From: Roseovarius sp. ZX-A-9
GTDB taxonomy: Bacteria; Pseudomonadota; Alphaproteobacteria; Rhodobacterales; Rhodobacteraceae
Reading direction: 5' to 3'
DNA length: 64,000 bases
NCBI RefSeq assembly: GCF_028369135.1
Contig: NZ_JAPWHW010000005.1
Location: forward strand, 1-64,000
The notes beneath the pieces are model-generated. The model worked only from the letters and a program-made list of their open reading frames with translations, ran no database searches and was not told the DNA's origin. The stretch's first letter is position 1, and each line of letters starts with the position of its first letter. A program made the translations under genes and the position numbers. Positions 9,113 through 18,230 of the stretch are shown here, piece after piece.

Positions 9113-12100
9113 CTACTTGCCGTTCTGATCCTGTCTGAGAACCCCTTCAGCCCCCTTGACCTCTTCGAAGACCAGTTCAGGCACGACGACTTCCCAATTA
9201 GCGCGTTTCATCAAGTGATGAAAACGCTCATCGGCATCGTCTTTGCGCCAATGTATGATAGCCGCGATCTCGCCTGTGACGAATTTCGTGCCGTTCGGTG
9301 GCGCGAACGCTTTTGACATCCGCCCGAGGGCACGCCCCCGAGCATCCTCAATCTGCCAGCGATCGCCGACCCTGGAGAGCCTTACTGGCGCGCCGACCTG
9401 TGCTTCGGAAATCGCGTTATGTACAACGTGCCGGTCACCTTGGCGTCCCGCGAATGACAGGTCGACCATCTTCATTTCGGGCGATTGAAAAAACCGGCGT
9501 GGGCCGGGAACCGTCGCCAAGTCTGGCACCACATGCCGCGTGACCACGGAAGACGACTCGGTGGGAAGGTATTCGTGATTGTCGTTGCTCATGACGATCA
9601 AATTGCGCCGCGCACGTGTCATGGCGACATAGAACAATCGTCTCGGCGCGTCCTGATCCTCGTTTCGCGAGGGTCGCTCCCAGCCGCCATCCATGATCAC
9701 GACATCATCGAATTCGAGGCCCTTTGCACGGTGTGCCGTCAACAATTTAAGGCCGCGCTGCTCGCCCCATGAATCCTTCGACCATTCTGCAAACCATTCA
9801 ATCACGTCCGGGGTCGTGAGCGCTTTCCCGTCAATGTCGCGCGCAAGCTGTCCAAGTCCCTCGCCGATCCGGTCGGTCCAACGGCTTGAGGGTATCCCGT
9901 TCAAGGTTTCGGTCAGGTCGCCCAAGCTGACCATGGCCCCGTCCCTCTCGCGCAGGCCGCCGATAAACCCCTGCATCTCGCGGGTGCGCCATATACTTGG
10001 CAGGTTCTCGTTCGCCATTTCGACGGGAATTCCCTGCGCCTCAGCGAAATCGCGGACCGGCAGAAGTTTGCGCCAATCACGAGAAATGATTGCAGCCCCC
10101 TTCCAGCTCCAATCCGGGATCAATTTTGACAGACGGATCATCTCGTTGACCGCCGCAAGAGCCTGAGCGTCATTCCCAGCCGGACAGCTAAGGATTTGGA
10201 CCCGCCCCTGAGCAACCGGATCGAGGCTTTCCATGACACCCCCAGCCGGGTCTTTTTGCCGCGATTGGTTGACTGTAATCCCATGCCCGACTTTCATGCG
10301 TTCCCGAGATCCCTCGATCACGGCGTTCGCTGCACTGATGATGTTCTTCGATGAGCGGTAATTGTCCGTCAGAAAGACCGGCCTGGCTGAATAATCATGT
10401 TCAAACTGCCGAATGTGACGCACCGATGCACCTGCAAACGCATAGATATTCTGGTCGTCATCGCCGACCGCGAAAAGGCTGATCCGTTGATCGGGATCGT
10501 CGATGCTGCGACCGGCCACCGCCGCGATCAAGGCGTATTCCTCGGGCCCCACGTCCTGATATTCGTCCACGAGAATCCAGCGAAACCCCTGGATCAAAGT
10601 CTCTCGCAAGGCTTCGGCCTCGACTTTGTCCAGCCCGTCGCCACGCAAGAGACGTGCCGCATCGGTCAGAAGCGTCTTAAAATCGGGCTCATCAACCCCT
10701 GCCCGTCCGGCGAAACTTGCGCCAACCAACCGCATGGCCAAGGCATGGATAGTCAAGACCGTCACGAATCGAGCATCTTCGCCGATCAGTCGACGCAAGC
10801 GTTCCCGAATCTCGGCTGCGGCGTGACGATTGTAGGCAAGTACCAGAATACCGCTTGGATCTTCGCGCTTGATACTGACCAGATAGGCGACACGATGGAC
10901 CAGCACGCGTGTCTTACCCGAGCCCGGCCCCGCGAGCACAAGCACATTGGTCTGTTCGCGGTCATCACGCACGATCTGCTCTTGTGTCGAATTCCCCAGT
11001 TTGTCGACAATCTCGGCATAGGACTGGGGGGTCGCCTGCCGTCTGAACTCTGATATTTTCCCCGGCATCCAGGCTTTCATGAAGTCGGACTGCTCCATCG
11101 CGAAATAGTCATGCGCGAGCCGCTGCGCCTGATCGATATCGTCTATGCCTTTGGTCGCGTAAGCCGCCATCACGTGGGTCTGGACGGTCTGCTCACTGTA
11201 GTGGTCTTCGAGCGGCGCGAAATGCTGGGTGGTGAAGCCTCCACCTTTCGGATTGATATGCAACGTCATGGCCGAGCGGAATACGGACAATCCCTTGCCC
11301 AAAGTTACGACCTGCTGTTCGTGAAGCCACAGGAGCGCGCGGTCCATGAGCTTCGACGGGTCATTGACTGACGAGCGCAACAGCGCGTCGCTGTTAATCG
11401 CTGCAAGAAGGTCACCAAGCGTGGTCTCGACAGGAATATCTTTCCCACGCAGGCCCGCCTGAACCTTGTCGATCAAGTGTGAAATTAGCCGCTCTGCGGC
11501 CTGCCTGCGAAGCTGAGCGGTCTGCTCGATGACCGCCCATGATCTTTGCATCCGCACCACGAGACTGCCTTTGGACGCCTTGCGCAGGCCGATATTGCCT
11601 CTGCCGCCATCCATATCGCGGCCATCCTGCGCAATCCCACGCAGTAACCCTTCGACAATATCCGGCCGCACAGAGGCGTGGCCCAACTCTCGCAGAGCCT
11701 GCGCCACAGAGGCCAGATGGCAGGGCCAAGCCTCGTCGATTTCCACGTCTGGCGCTTGCTCTCGCAGGGTCGAAATCAAATCTGCTTCCAACCGTGACGC
11801 TGCTTCGAACCGTTTCGGCGAAGCATTCTCAATACGCACATGCACGAAGATTGTGATGTTTGTATCATCCTTTGCAATCCCCAAGGCTTCGAGGTCTGCC
11901 AGGGCCTTGCGCACGCCCGACACAGTCAAGCCACTGACCCCGCACAGCTCGTCGGTGGTGATCCCCTCTTCCTGCGGCGCGTTGATAATATGCTGCACGA
12001 TGGCGGCCAGGTCCTTCCGCCGACGTTCGGTGATCTCGGCGGATGCGAGGATTTCGCGGACCTCCTGCATACTCCGCACCCGCAACGAGGCGGGAAACAC

Positions 12101-14362
12101 CTGCACCCGGTTTTCTTCGCGGTTCAGAAGGTGCGCCTCTTCCAGCCAAGCGACGGCTGTCTTCACTCGCGTATCGTCGGTATTGCTGTCCCGCTGGAAA
12201 TCCCGGTCTTTCTCCTCGTGAACGATCTCACCGGGGGTGGCGACGATTTCACCATCTTTTCCGGTCCGAATATTGAGGCGCCGAAGCGCCTTCAATATCG
12301 CGCCAATTTCGTGCCGCGCGAGTCGAGACCGCGCGCTGAGGCTGAACTGACGATCGACGTCTTCGGTATTGAACAAAAGGACGCAGTTTGCAGGCTCACG
12401 GTCCCGCCCGGCGCGCCCCGCCTCTTGCACGTAGTTTTCCAGCGACCCCGGCACATCCCCGTGAACCACCAGACGGATGTCCGGCTTGTCGACCCCCATC
12501 CCAAAGGCGTTGGTGGCCGCAATCACGCGCAGATTTCCGACGCGGAAGTCCTCCTGGATCTCACGCTTGTCATCGGCACTAAGACCCGCATGATACCGTT
12601 CAGCGGCGATGCCCTGTTGTTTCAGAAACTCCGCCACGCGCTCGGTGGCGCTTCGGGTCGCACAATAGACGACCGCCCCCGACACGCCCTCGCGCGGAAG
12701 CTGGGCTTCGATCGTGTTGAGGATATCCGTCATCTTGGTTGCCCGCTGCGTTGGCAGCACCTGGAAGCTCAGATTCGACCGCGATGCGCCACCGTCGATC
12801 AACGCCAACTCGGCCCCCAACCGCTCTTTGAAGTGACTGCGGATGTCCTGCACTACGTCCGGCTTTGCCGTTGCGGTCAAACAAAGCACCGGAGCCGGTT
12901 CGTCGCCGGAGCTTTCCTTGATAAATCGCGAAACGTAGCGATAATCGGGCCGGAAATCGTGCCCCCATTTGGACACGCAGTGCGCCTCGTCCAGCACCCA
13001 CAGCCCCACCTCGCGCTGTGCCAGAACGGACCGAACTGTTGTGCTGCGCAGTTGTTCGGGCGAAATCAAAAGGATCGCAGCATCCCCAAGCCGCACCTTG
13101 TCGAGCGCATCCTGACGCTCGGGCAAAGACAATAGCCCGTTAATCGTAACCGCCGACGAAATTCCGGCCCGGACCAAGCCCTGAACCTGGTCCGCCATCA
13201 GCGCGACAAGCGGCGATATAACGACCGTCAAGGCCCCGGTCTTGTCAAACCGAGACAGCGCCGGGATCTGATAGCAGATGGATTTTCCCGTGCCCGTCGG
13301 CAGGATGCCCAACAAGTGGCCGCCATCCATGGCCGTCTCTACGATCTTCTGCTGCAGCGGGCGTCCGCCCTCGTCGACCGGTTCCGGGCGGAAACTTGGG
13401 AAGCCGAACCAGCGTTCGAGTGCACGGATGGGATCGTTGTGCTCTGTGCAATAGGCACAGCGCAGGTCACGACAATTCGTGTCCCTCAGATCTTTGACGA
13501 GCCGGGCTGCGTCACTGAACTGCGCCCGCACCCAGGGCGGCATGACAGAATCCCCACCAGCGACCGAAATCCAGGCAAGGGCATATGCCATCGGCCACCC
13601 CAGCCCAGTGTCCTGGTGTCGCTCGAGCACAGCGTCCACCTGCGCGCCGCAGGCCGCCTCTTTTAGAAGCACCCGAATGGCCCCGTGCGCTTCCGCTTCG
13701 GTCGGGATAGACGCCCCGCGCACGTCGCTGAACAACCGATCAAAGCCGTCGCTACCGGGCCCTCGGCAGCAAAGCCAGTGATAGGCCATCATCGTCTCTG
13801 GCGACGACGTGTTCAGTGAAATGAAGGCGTCGATCTGGTTGCGAAGGACTTCGAACACAAGACGCGCGTCGAACTCGGGATCATTGACGTGACCAGTTTG
13901 AAGCCGCCCATCGTGGTAGTGTTTGACCAGATGGTGATAGGGATTGCGCGGAAAGGCCAAGGGGTTTAGCCACAGTGTGTCAATCGGTCCATCCGCGAGC
14001 TTTGCGAAGCGCGGCGACACCGCCATGAGATGCGGCAAGTCATGACGCAGAATATTGTGCCCAATGACATGCGCAAAGCCCGCACAGAAAAGGTCGAGTT
14101 TTTCAAACGCGGGCCTCGGGTCACCTTTCCGATGAACAATCCCCTCTCCTTCACCTTCCGGCACGGCGGCAAAGGCGAATATCCGGGCTTCTTTGGGATC
14201 GACTTCCAGATCAATTGACAGACAGCGCGACAAGATTTCGGATGGGTTCCGCTGCATTTGAATATCGATATTGTCCGCCGGATCAGTCCTTGATGTTTCA
14301 GGTTTCTGTAGCCAGTCACGGGCAAGGACTTTCGATATACCTCGGGAAATTATATTTTTCAT
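9113..14362 (-). CDS. Exonuclease-RecQ-UvrD triple-fusion helicase
   Basis: This 1749-residue protein joins three enzymes. (1) A DEDD-type 3'-5' exonuclease at about 45-170: SIDLE (D51, E53), IGHNILRHD (D108) and HVNDPEFDAR (H158, D165). (2) A RecQ superfamily-2 helicase at about 330-700: Walker A PTGTGKS near 355, DEAH near 457, and GVDKPDIRLVVH plus QEAGRAGRD of motifs V and VI; winged-helix-like segments follow. (3) A UvrD/Rep superfamily-1 helicase at about 1120-1600: Walker A AGPGSGKT near 1147, DEYQD near 1267, GDDDQNIYAFAGA, TAHRAKGLEF and YVAMTRARRNLIV. A Cys pair (RCAYC) sits before RecQ. All key helicase residues are present and no frameshift is seen. The HNH fragment 16 bp upstream on the same strand suggests a former operon. 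Genome defence or DNA repair is likely; the exact function is unknown. Confidence 0.9.
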   Translation of the reverse strand: MKNIISRGISKVLARDWLQKPETSRTDPADNIDIQMQRNPSEILSRCLSIDLEVDPKEARIFAFAAVPEGEGEGIVHRKGDPRPAFEKLDLFCAGFAHVIGHNILRHDLPHLMAVSPRFAKLADGPIDTLWLNPLAFPRNPYHHLVKHYHDGRLQTGHVNDPEFDARLVFEVLRNQIDAFISLNTSSPETMMAYHWLCCRGPGSDGFDRLFSDVRGASIPTEAEAHGAIRVLLKEAACGAQVDAVLERHQDTGLGWPMAYALAWISVAGGDSVMPPWVRAQFSDAARLVKDLRDTNCRDLRCAYCTEHNDPIRALERWFGFPSFRPEPVDEGGRPLQQKIVETAMDGGHLLGILPTGTGKSICYQIPALSRFDKTGALTVVISPLVALMADQVQGLVRAGISSAVTINGLLSLPERQDALDKVRLGDAAILLISPEQLRSTTVRSVLAQREVGLWVLDEAHCVSKWGHDFRPDYRYVSRFIKESSGDEPAPVLCLTATAKPDVVQDIRSHFKERLGAELALIDGGASRSNLSFQVLPTQRATKMTDILNTIEAQLPREGVSGAVVYCATRSATERVAEFLKQQGIAAERYHAGLSADDKREIQEDFRVGNLRVIAATNAFGMGVDKPDIRLVVHGDVPGSLENYVQEAGRAGRDREPANCVLLFNTEDVDRQFSLSARSRLARHEIGAILKALRRLNIRTGKDGEIVATPGEIVHEEKDRDFQRDSNTDDTRVKTAVAWLEEAHLLNREENRVQVFPASLRVRSMQEVREILASAEITERRRKDLAAIVQHIINAPQEEGITTDELCGVSGLTVSGVRKALADLEALGIAKDDTNITIFVHVRIENASPKRFEAASRLEADLISTLREQAPDVEIDEAWPCHLASVAQALRELGHASVRPDIVEGLLRGIAQDGRDMDGGRGNIGLRKASKGSLVVRMQRSWAVIEQTAQLRRQAAERLISHLIDKVQAGLRGKDIPVETTLGDLLAAINSDALLRSSVNDPSKLMDRALLWLHEQQVVTLGKGLSVFRSAMTLHINPKGGGFTTQHFAPLEDHYSEQTVQTHVMAAYATKGIDDIDQAQRLAHDYFAMEQSDFMKAWMPGKISEFRRQATPQSYAEIVDKLGNSTQEQIVRDDREQTNVLVLAGPGSGKTRVLVHRVAYLVSIKREDPSGILVLAYNRHAAAEIRERLRRLIGEDARFVTVLTIHALAMRLVGASFAGRAGVDEPDFKTLLTDAARLLRGDGLDKVEAEALRETLIQGFRWILVDEYQDVGPEEYALIAAVAGRSIDDPDQRISLFAVGDDDQNIYAFAGASVRHIRQFEHDYSARPVFLTDNYRSSKNIISAANAVIEGSRERMKVGHGITVNQSRQKDPAGGVMESLDPVAQGRVQILSCPAGNDAQALAAVNEMIRLSKLIPDWSWKGAAIISRDWRKLLPVRDFAEAQGIPVEMANENLPSIWRTREMQGFIGGLRERDGAMVSLGDLTETLNGIPSSRWTDRIGEGLGQLARDIDGKALTTPDVIEWFAEWSKDSWGEQRGLKLLTAHRAKGLEFDDVVIMDGGWERPSRNEDQDAPRRLFYVAMTRARRNLIVMSNDNHEYLPTESSSVVTRHVVPDLATVPGPRRFFQSPEMKMVDLSFAGRQGDRHVVHNAISEAQVGAPVRLSRVGDRWQIEDARGRALGRMSKAFAPPNGTKFVTGEIAAIIHWRKDDADERFHHLMKRANWEVVVPELVFEEVKGAEGVLRQDQNGK

Positions 14363-14378
14363 ATTGGCATGTTAGTAT

Positions 14379-14693
14379 TCATTTCCAAGGAGCGGGACCA
14401 TCGGCCGCCATTTGACCAAAAATGTTCTCTCGATGCCATGCCAGATTTGCCGGGTGCGGCCAGTTTCTTTCGTCTTTGGGCATCCAGATCTTTCCATCCG
14501 GACACAAAAGCCGATCAACGACGGCACCCGGCACTTTATTGCGCGACACAAGGATTGTCTCACCATCATTGGCGACTGAGATCAGCCCACGATCGAACAT
14601 CCAATGCAATGTGCCTGAAAGCGCCAGCCCGTTCCTCACAGAGTCGCTGCCGTTATGTTCAACGGGGCGGATATGGGCGGATTGGATATGCAA
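14379..14693 (-). pseudogene. HNH endonuclease, 5'-truncated
   Basis: The frame encodes the C-terminal HNH module of a restriction-type endonuclease. SAHIRPVEHNGSDSVRNGLA and LHWMFDRGLIS give the His, Asn and His metal-site positions. It opens with a TTG, and the in-frame codons upstream hit a TGA at 14709-14711, leaving no room for the N-terminal half that full-length relatives carry. The break lies just before the start of the next gene at 14786. It ends 16 bp before the giant helicase on the same strand, so nuclease and helicase were probably co-transcribed. A short functional HNH protein is possible but less likely. Confidence 0.7.
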
Positions 14694-14785
14694 ATAACCC
14701 GACGATCCTCAAAGAAGGGCTGAAACGAGTGTCCGCGTTTTTAGCCAACCAGTCTTAGGCCCATGCCACGTCAAAAGGATTTCCA

Positions 14786-15694
14786 ATGCTCCCCTCAATT
14801 TGCGCAGCAATTGTCACGCCCATAACATCCTCGTTCGACGTGGATATCCCAAAGCTCGCTGCCCATGCGAAAGGCGTATTGGACAACGGCTGTGATGGCG
14901 TAGTGCTGTTTGGCACAACAGGCGAGGCCGCATCATTTGGACTCGCACAGCGCCAGGCAACGCTGAATGGGCTGATCAAGCATGGCGTTCCTGCAACCAA
15001 AATTATCGTCGGAACAGGGTGCTGCTCATTTGCCGACACAGCTCTGCTGTCACGGCACGCCTTGGGACATGGCTGCGCAGCCGTGTTGGTCCACCCGCCC
15101 TACTTCTTCCGCCCTGCAGAGGACGCAGGCGTTTATCGGTTTTTTGCGGGCCTTGCTGACACATTGGGCGAGGCAGCGCGTGACATACTGTTCTACCACT
15201 TTCCTGAAATGACAGGCGCACCCATTTCACACAATGTCATCGCAGACCTGTTTGAGGCTTATCCTTCGGTGTTTGCAGGCATCAAAGATAGCACCGGCGT
15301 GATCGAGCACACGCTTAGCCTCGTGCAACAGTTCCCGACCCTCAAGGTGTATTCTGGCGACGACGACTTGTTGTGGCCGGTTCTGACCGCTGGCGGTCAC
15401 GGCGTGATCACCGCCACCGCCAATTTGACGCCACACCTTTTGGCGGAAGTTAAATCGGGATGGCACGACAATACCCAGGCGGCACAAGACGCCCAGACCG
15501 TGTTGGCCGGACTGTGGAACAAGACACTGCTATCCTATCCCGTCAGCGAAGCTGTTAAGGAAATTATCGCCCACTTAACGCAAGATGGCAGTTGGCGGAA
15601 CCTTGCTCCACCACTTTCGCGCCTTAGCATGAAACAGCGCACTCAATTGTTGAAAGATGTTTCGCCCTACATGCCCCATTTGCAGGTTTTGTGA
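14786..15694 (+). CDS. Dihydrodipicolinate synthase family protein
   Basis: This 302-residue class I aldolase has the DapA/NanA TIM-barrel fold. GTTGEAAS (43-50) binds the pyruvate carboxylate, Y137 in FYHFPE is the catalytic tyrosine, and K167 in GIKDST forms the Schiff base. True DapA in this lineage is a core gene with different neighbours, so this copy is more likely a catabolic aldolase or dehydratase of unknown substrate. It sits beside accessory genes and upstream of a decayed SnoaL-like gene. All catalytic residues are present. Confidence 0.88.
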   Translation: MLPSICAAIVTPITSSFDVDIPKLAAHAKGVLDNGCDGVVLFGTTGEAASFGLAQRQATLNGLIKHGVPATKIIVGTGCCSFADTALLSRHALGHGCAAVLVHPPYFFRPAEDAGVYRFFAGLADTLGEAARDILFYHFPEMTGAPISHNVIADLFEAYPSVFAGIKDSTGVIEHTLSLVQQFPTLKVYSGDDDLLWPVLTAGGHGVITATANLTPHLLAEVKSGWHDNTQAAQDAQTVLAGLWNKTLLSYPVSEAVKEIIAHLTQDGSWRNLAPPLSRLSMKQRTQLLKDVSPYMPHLQVL

Positions 15695-15958
15695 TGACGT
15701 TCACAAGCCTTTGGGAATCATGTTTAAAGGGGACTGGTTGTCCAATGAAACGTCATTTAGTTGAGTCCGAGGTTCTGCCACCTGCGTGAAAATTCGATTG
15801 GTTGCCTGTAGCCGGACCTTCGCTGCCGCCTGCACCATGGTCTGCTATGGACCGAGATCGACAGCCTTACAAAACCGGATGGCATTAGGGAAATCTCGAT
15901 GCCAAGATACTTCTGACAGATATTTTGACGCAGACTCGCCAGGGATCAAACCGGGCTG

Positions 15959-16279
15959 TCACTGCGATGACCAGAACATCCCGGTTTCGCAGGCGCTCTC
16001 TTTTGGTAAAGCCTGAAGTGCGTCCCAGTGTTCGACAATCTTTCCTAGCCGGAACGAGGCGAAAGATGTCGATACCAGCATATTCCAGCCCTACGGGGCA
16101 GGCTTGGTAGCAATGTAGAATAACATCATTGCCTTCGGCAAAGGCACGCTTGACCTGCACTCGTTTGCCGGGAAACCCGGAGGCCATGCGCTCAAAAAAG
16201 TGATGAAGCCTTCCTTGCCAGTGTCGATATACGGCTTGTGTTGGATGTAGTCCTCGCCGGCTTGGCGTTCGACCGCCAT
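15959..16279 (-). pseudogene. SnoaL-like/NTF2-family protein, two frameshifts
   Basis: Three reading frames must be joined to give a typical SnoaL-like protein. The first reads AVERQAGEDYIQHKPYIDTGKEGFITF without interruption. A missing T in the run of T (A on the + strand, 16194-16199) then shifts the frame to GFPGKRVQVKRAFAEGNDVI and GLEYAGIDIFRL. A second shift near 16050 leads to GKIVEHWDALQALPKESACE and a TGA at 15959-15961. Relatives are small secondary-metabolism cyclases or hydrolase-like proteins of about 120-150 residues. Two independent shifts argue for a true pseudogene rather than one sequencing error, although both could be checked by resequencing. Confidence 0.72.
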
Positions 16280-16334
16280 GCGGGGCTCAAGAGCGCCGCC
16301 ATCGCAACATCAAACTGCACGGGTCGAGCCCAGA

Positions 16335-17264
16335 CTACGCAGAAGATGAATTTTTGAACGGCGACGGCGCCGCGTTCTGCTGATTTTTGCTAACTGCAAT
16401 GAGCCAATCAAGGAAAATCTTCACCGCCGAATTAGCGGAGTAATCGCCGGTCACGCCAGCGCAGTACCAGGTACACAGCATGTCATCAGGCAATAGTCGC
16501 ACCAGGTTCCCTTGGGAGATCTCGTTTGCACACAATATATCATCAGCAAGAAAAACCCCCTCGCCATCTGCCGCGGCGTCGATGGCCAGAGACAGATCCG
16601 AATAGACGTATCCGGTTCGCCAGGCCGTACTGTCAGGCACGTGTTCACTGAACCATCGGCGCCACATCAACCTGCTGTTGTCATGGATCAGGGGTAAGTG
16701 GTTGAAATCGGAAATCCTTATGACACCGGGGATCTTTTCCAGAAAGCCCGGTGAGCAGGCAGGGTATCCGTATATCGGGAAAAGCCGGTCGGAAATATGG
16801 ACAAACTCTTTCAGCCGCTCTTCGAAATGAATGATGACGTCGATGTTCGAACCTTGCAGCGATTTCTGATCCCAGCCTGAAACGAGCCGGATTTCGATCT
16901 CCGGATGCTGGTCACGGAACTCCGAAAGACGTGGTCTGAGCCATCGGGATGCAAATGCGGGTTCTGCACTGACATTTATCGGCAGTTTTTTGGTGGAGCG
17001 CTGTACAAATTCGCAAGCTTCGAAAAGGATTTCGAACGCATCGTTGACGCGCGGACGCAGGGTGGCACCTTCGCTGGACAGAAGGACGCGGTTGCCGTGG
17101 CGCTCGAAGAGCTTCACCTGAAGCCAGTCTTCCAGTGCGCGTATCTGCTGGCTGATAGCGCTGTGGGTGACGCCAAGCTCCCTAGCGGCTTCGGCAAAGT
17201 TCTCGGTGCGAGATGCGGCCTCAAAAGCACGCAATGCGGCAAGCGGGGGGAGTTTGCGTCTCAT
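16335..17264 (-). CDS. LysR-family transcriptional regulator of the adjacent ABC importer
   Basis: A 309-residue LysR-type regulator begins at the ATG at 17262-17264; the frame is open further upstream, but MRRKLPPLAALRAFEAA is the normal family start. The helix-turn-helix covers about residues 5-62 (FAEAARELGVTHSAISQQIR) and the effector domain follows from about 90. It is divergent from the amino-acid ABC importer at 17396. A T-N11-A inverted repeat (17270-17292) lies just before its start codon. It very likely controls itself and the importer, responding to the transported compound or a product of it. Confidence 0.88.
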   Translation of the reverse strand: MRRKLPPLAALRAFEAASRTENFAEAARELGVTHSAISQQIRALEDWLQVKLFERHGNRVLLSSEGATLRPRVNDAFEILFEACEFVQRSTKKLPINVSAEPAFASRWLRPRLSEFRDQHPEIEIRLVSGWDQKSLQGSNIDVIIHFEERLKEFVHISDRLFPIYGYPACSPGFLEKIPGVIRISDFNHLPLIHDNSRLMWRRWFSEHVPDSTAWRTGYVYSDLSLAIDAAADGEGVFLADDILCANEISQGNLVRLLPDDMLCTWYCAGVTGDYSANSAVKIFLDWLIAVSKNQQNAAPSPFKNSSSA

Positions 17265-17269
17265 TTCTT

Positions 17270-17292
17270 CAGCGTAAGCTGACCTAACGCTG
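17270..17292. promoter_or_regulatory. LysR-type T-N11-A box
   Basis: CAGCGT and ACGCTG form a perfect 6-bp inverted repeat separated by 11 bp, matching the classic LysR-type T-N11-A recognition box. It lies 5 bp upstream of the LysR start codon in the divergent promoter with the ABC importer, so autoregulation is expected. Confidence 0.6.
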
Positions 17293-17395
17293 TCGTAAAG
17301 AACTTTGAACTCACGCGTCACCTGCCAAGCATTTATTTTTGTGGAAAGAAGGATTTTCGGTCCCGACCACAAGTCGAAGCCGCCTTGGAGGGGAA

Positions 17396-18172
17396 ATGAA
17401 TACGGATACGCCAGCACTCGTTGTTCAGGATCTGCACAAAAGCTTTGGGGCCGTCGAAGTCCTGAAAGGCGTCAACCTTCACGCGAATGAAGGTGACGTC
17501 ATATCGATGATCGGATCATCAGGATCAGGGAAAAGCACCTTTTTGCGCTGCATCAACCTGCTTGAAATGCCGAACTCCGGCAGTGTGGCTGTGCATGGTG
17601 AGGTCATCAAGATGAGCCCCGGGCGCCATGGTGGAGCAAAACCGACAGATCGGCATCAGGTCGAGCGTATCCGGTCCCGTCTTGCCATGGTGTTTCAGGG
17701 ATTCAACCTCTGGGCCCACATGACCGTGTTGGAAAATGTTGTCGCAGGCCCAATTCACGTTCTCAAGCAGTCAAAGGCAGAAGCCACCGAGCGTGCGGAG
17801 GAGATGCTGCACCGTGTCGGCATGTTCGAGCGCCGCAACTATTATCCTGCCCACATTTCGGGCGGCCAGCAACAACGGGCGGCCATCGCAAGGTCATTGG
17901 CAATGGAACCCGAAGTGATGCTGTTTGACGAGCCCACATCGGCGCTTGACCCCGAACTGGTCGGTGAAGTCCTGAAAGTGATGCGCTCACTTGCCGATGA
18001 AGGGCGCACAATGGTCGTTGTCACCCACGAGATGGCATTTGCGCGCGACGTCTCTTCACAGGTCATCTTCCTGCATCAGGGATTGATCGAAGAGGCCGGC
18101 GACCCGAACGAAATATTCGAGAATCCAAAGTCCGAACGGTTCCGGCAATTTCTGTCGACCACAAGGAATTGA
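17396..18172 (+). CDS. Polar amino-acid ABC transporter, ATP-binding protein
   Basis: This 258-residue ATPase starts at the ATG after GGAGGGG (17386-17393). Walker A is GSSGSGKST, the Q-loop region is [12 protein letters not shown], the signature is ISGGQQQR and Walker B is [12 protein letters not shown], followed by the switch His in VVTHEM. The layout is that of HisP/ArtP/OccP-type proteins. It is the first gene of an importer operon with a binding protein and two permeases, and probably powers uptake of a basic or other polar amino acid. Control by the divergent LysR protein is likely. Confidence 0.92.
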   Translation: MNTDTPALVVQDLHKSFGAVEVLKGVNLHANEGDVISMIGSSGSGKSTFLRCINLLEMPNSGSVAVHGEVIKMSPGRHGGAKPTDRHQVERIRSRLAMVFQGFNLWAHMTVLENVVAGPIHVLKQSKAEATERAEEMLHRVGMFERRNYYPAHISGGQQQRAAIARSLAMEPEVMLFDEPTSALDPELVGEVLKVMRSLADEGRTMVVVTHEMAFARDVSSQVIFLHQGLIEEAGDPNEIFENPKSERFRQFLSTTRN

Positions 18173-18230
18173 TCCTACTGCGGCGACTGCTTTGGCGCTG
18201 CACCAAATTACTCAACAAGGGAGCAAGACA

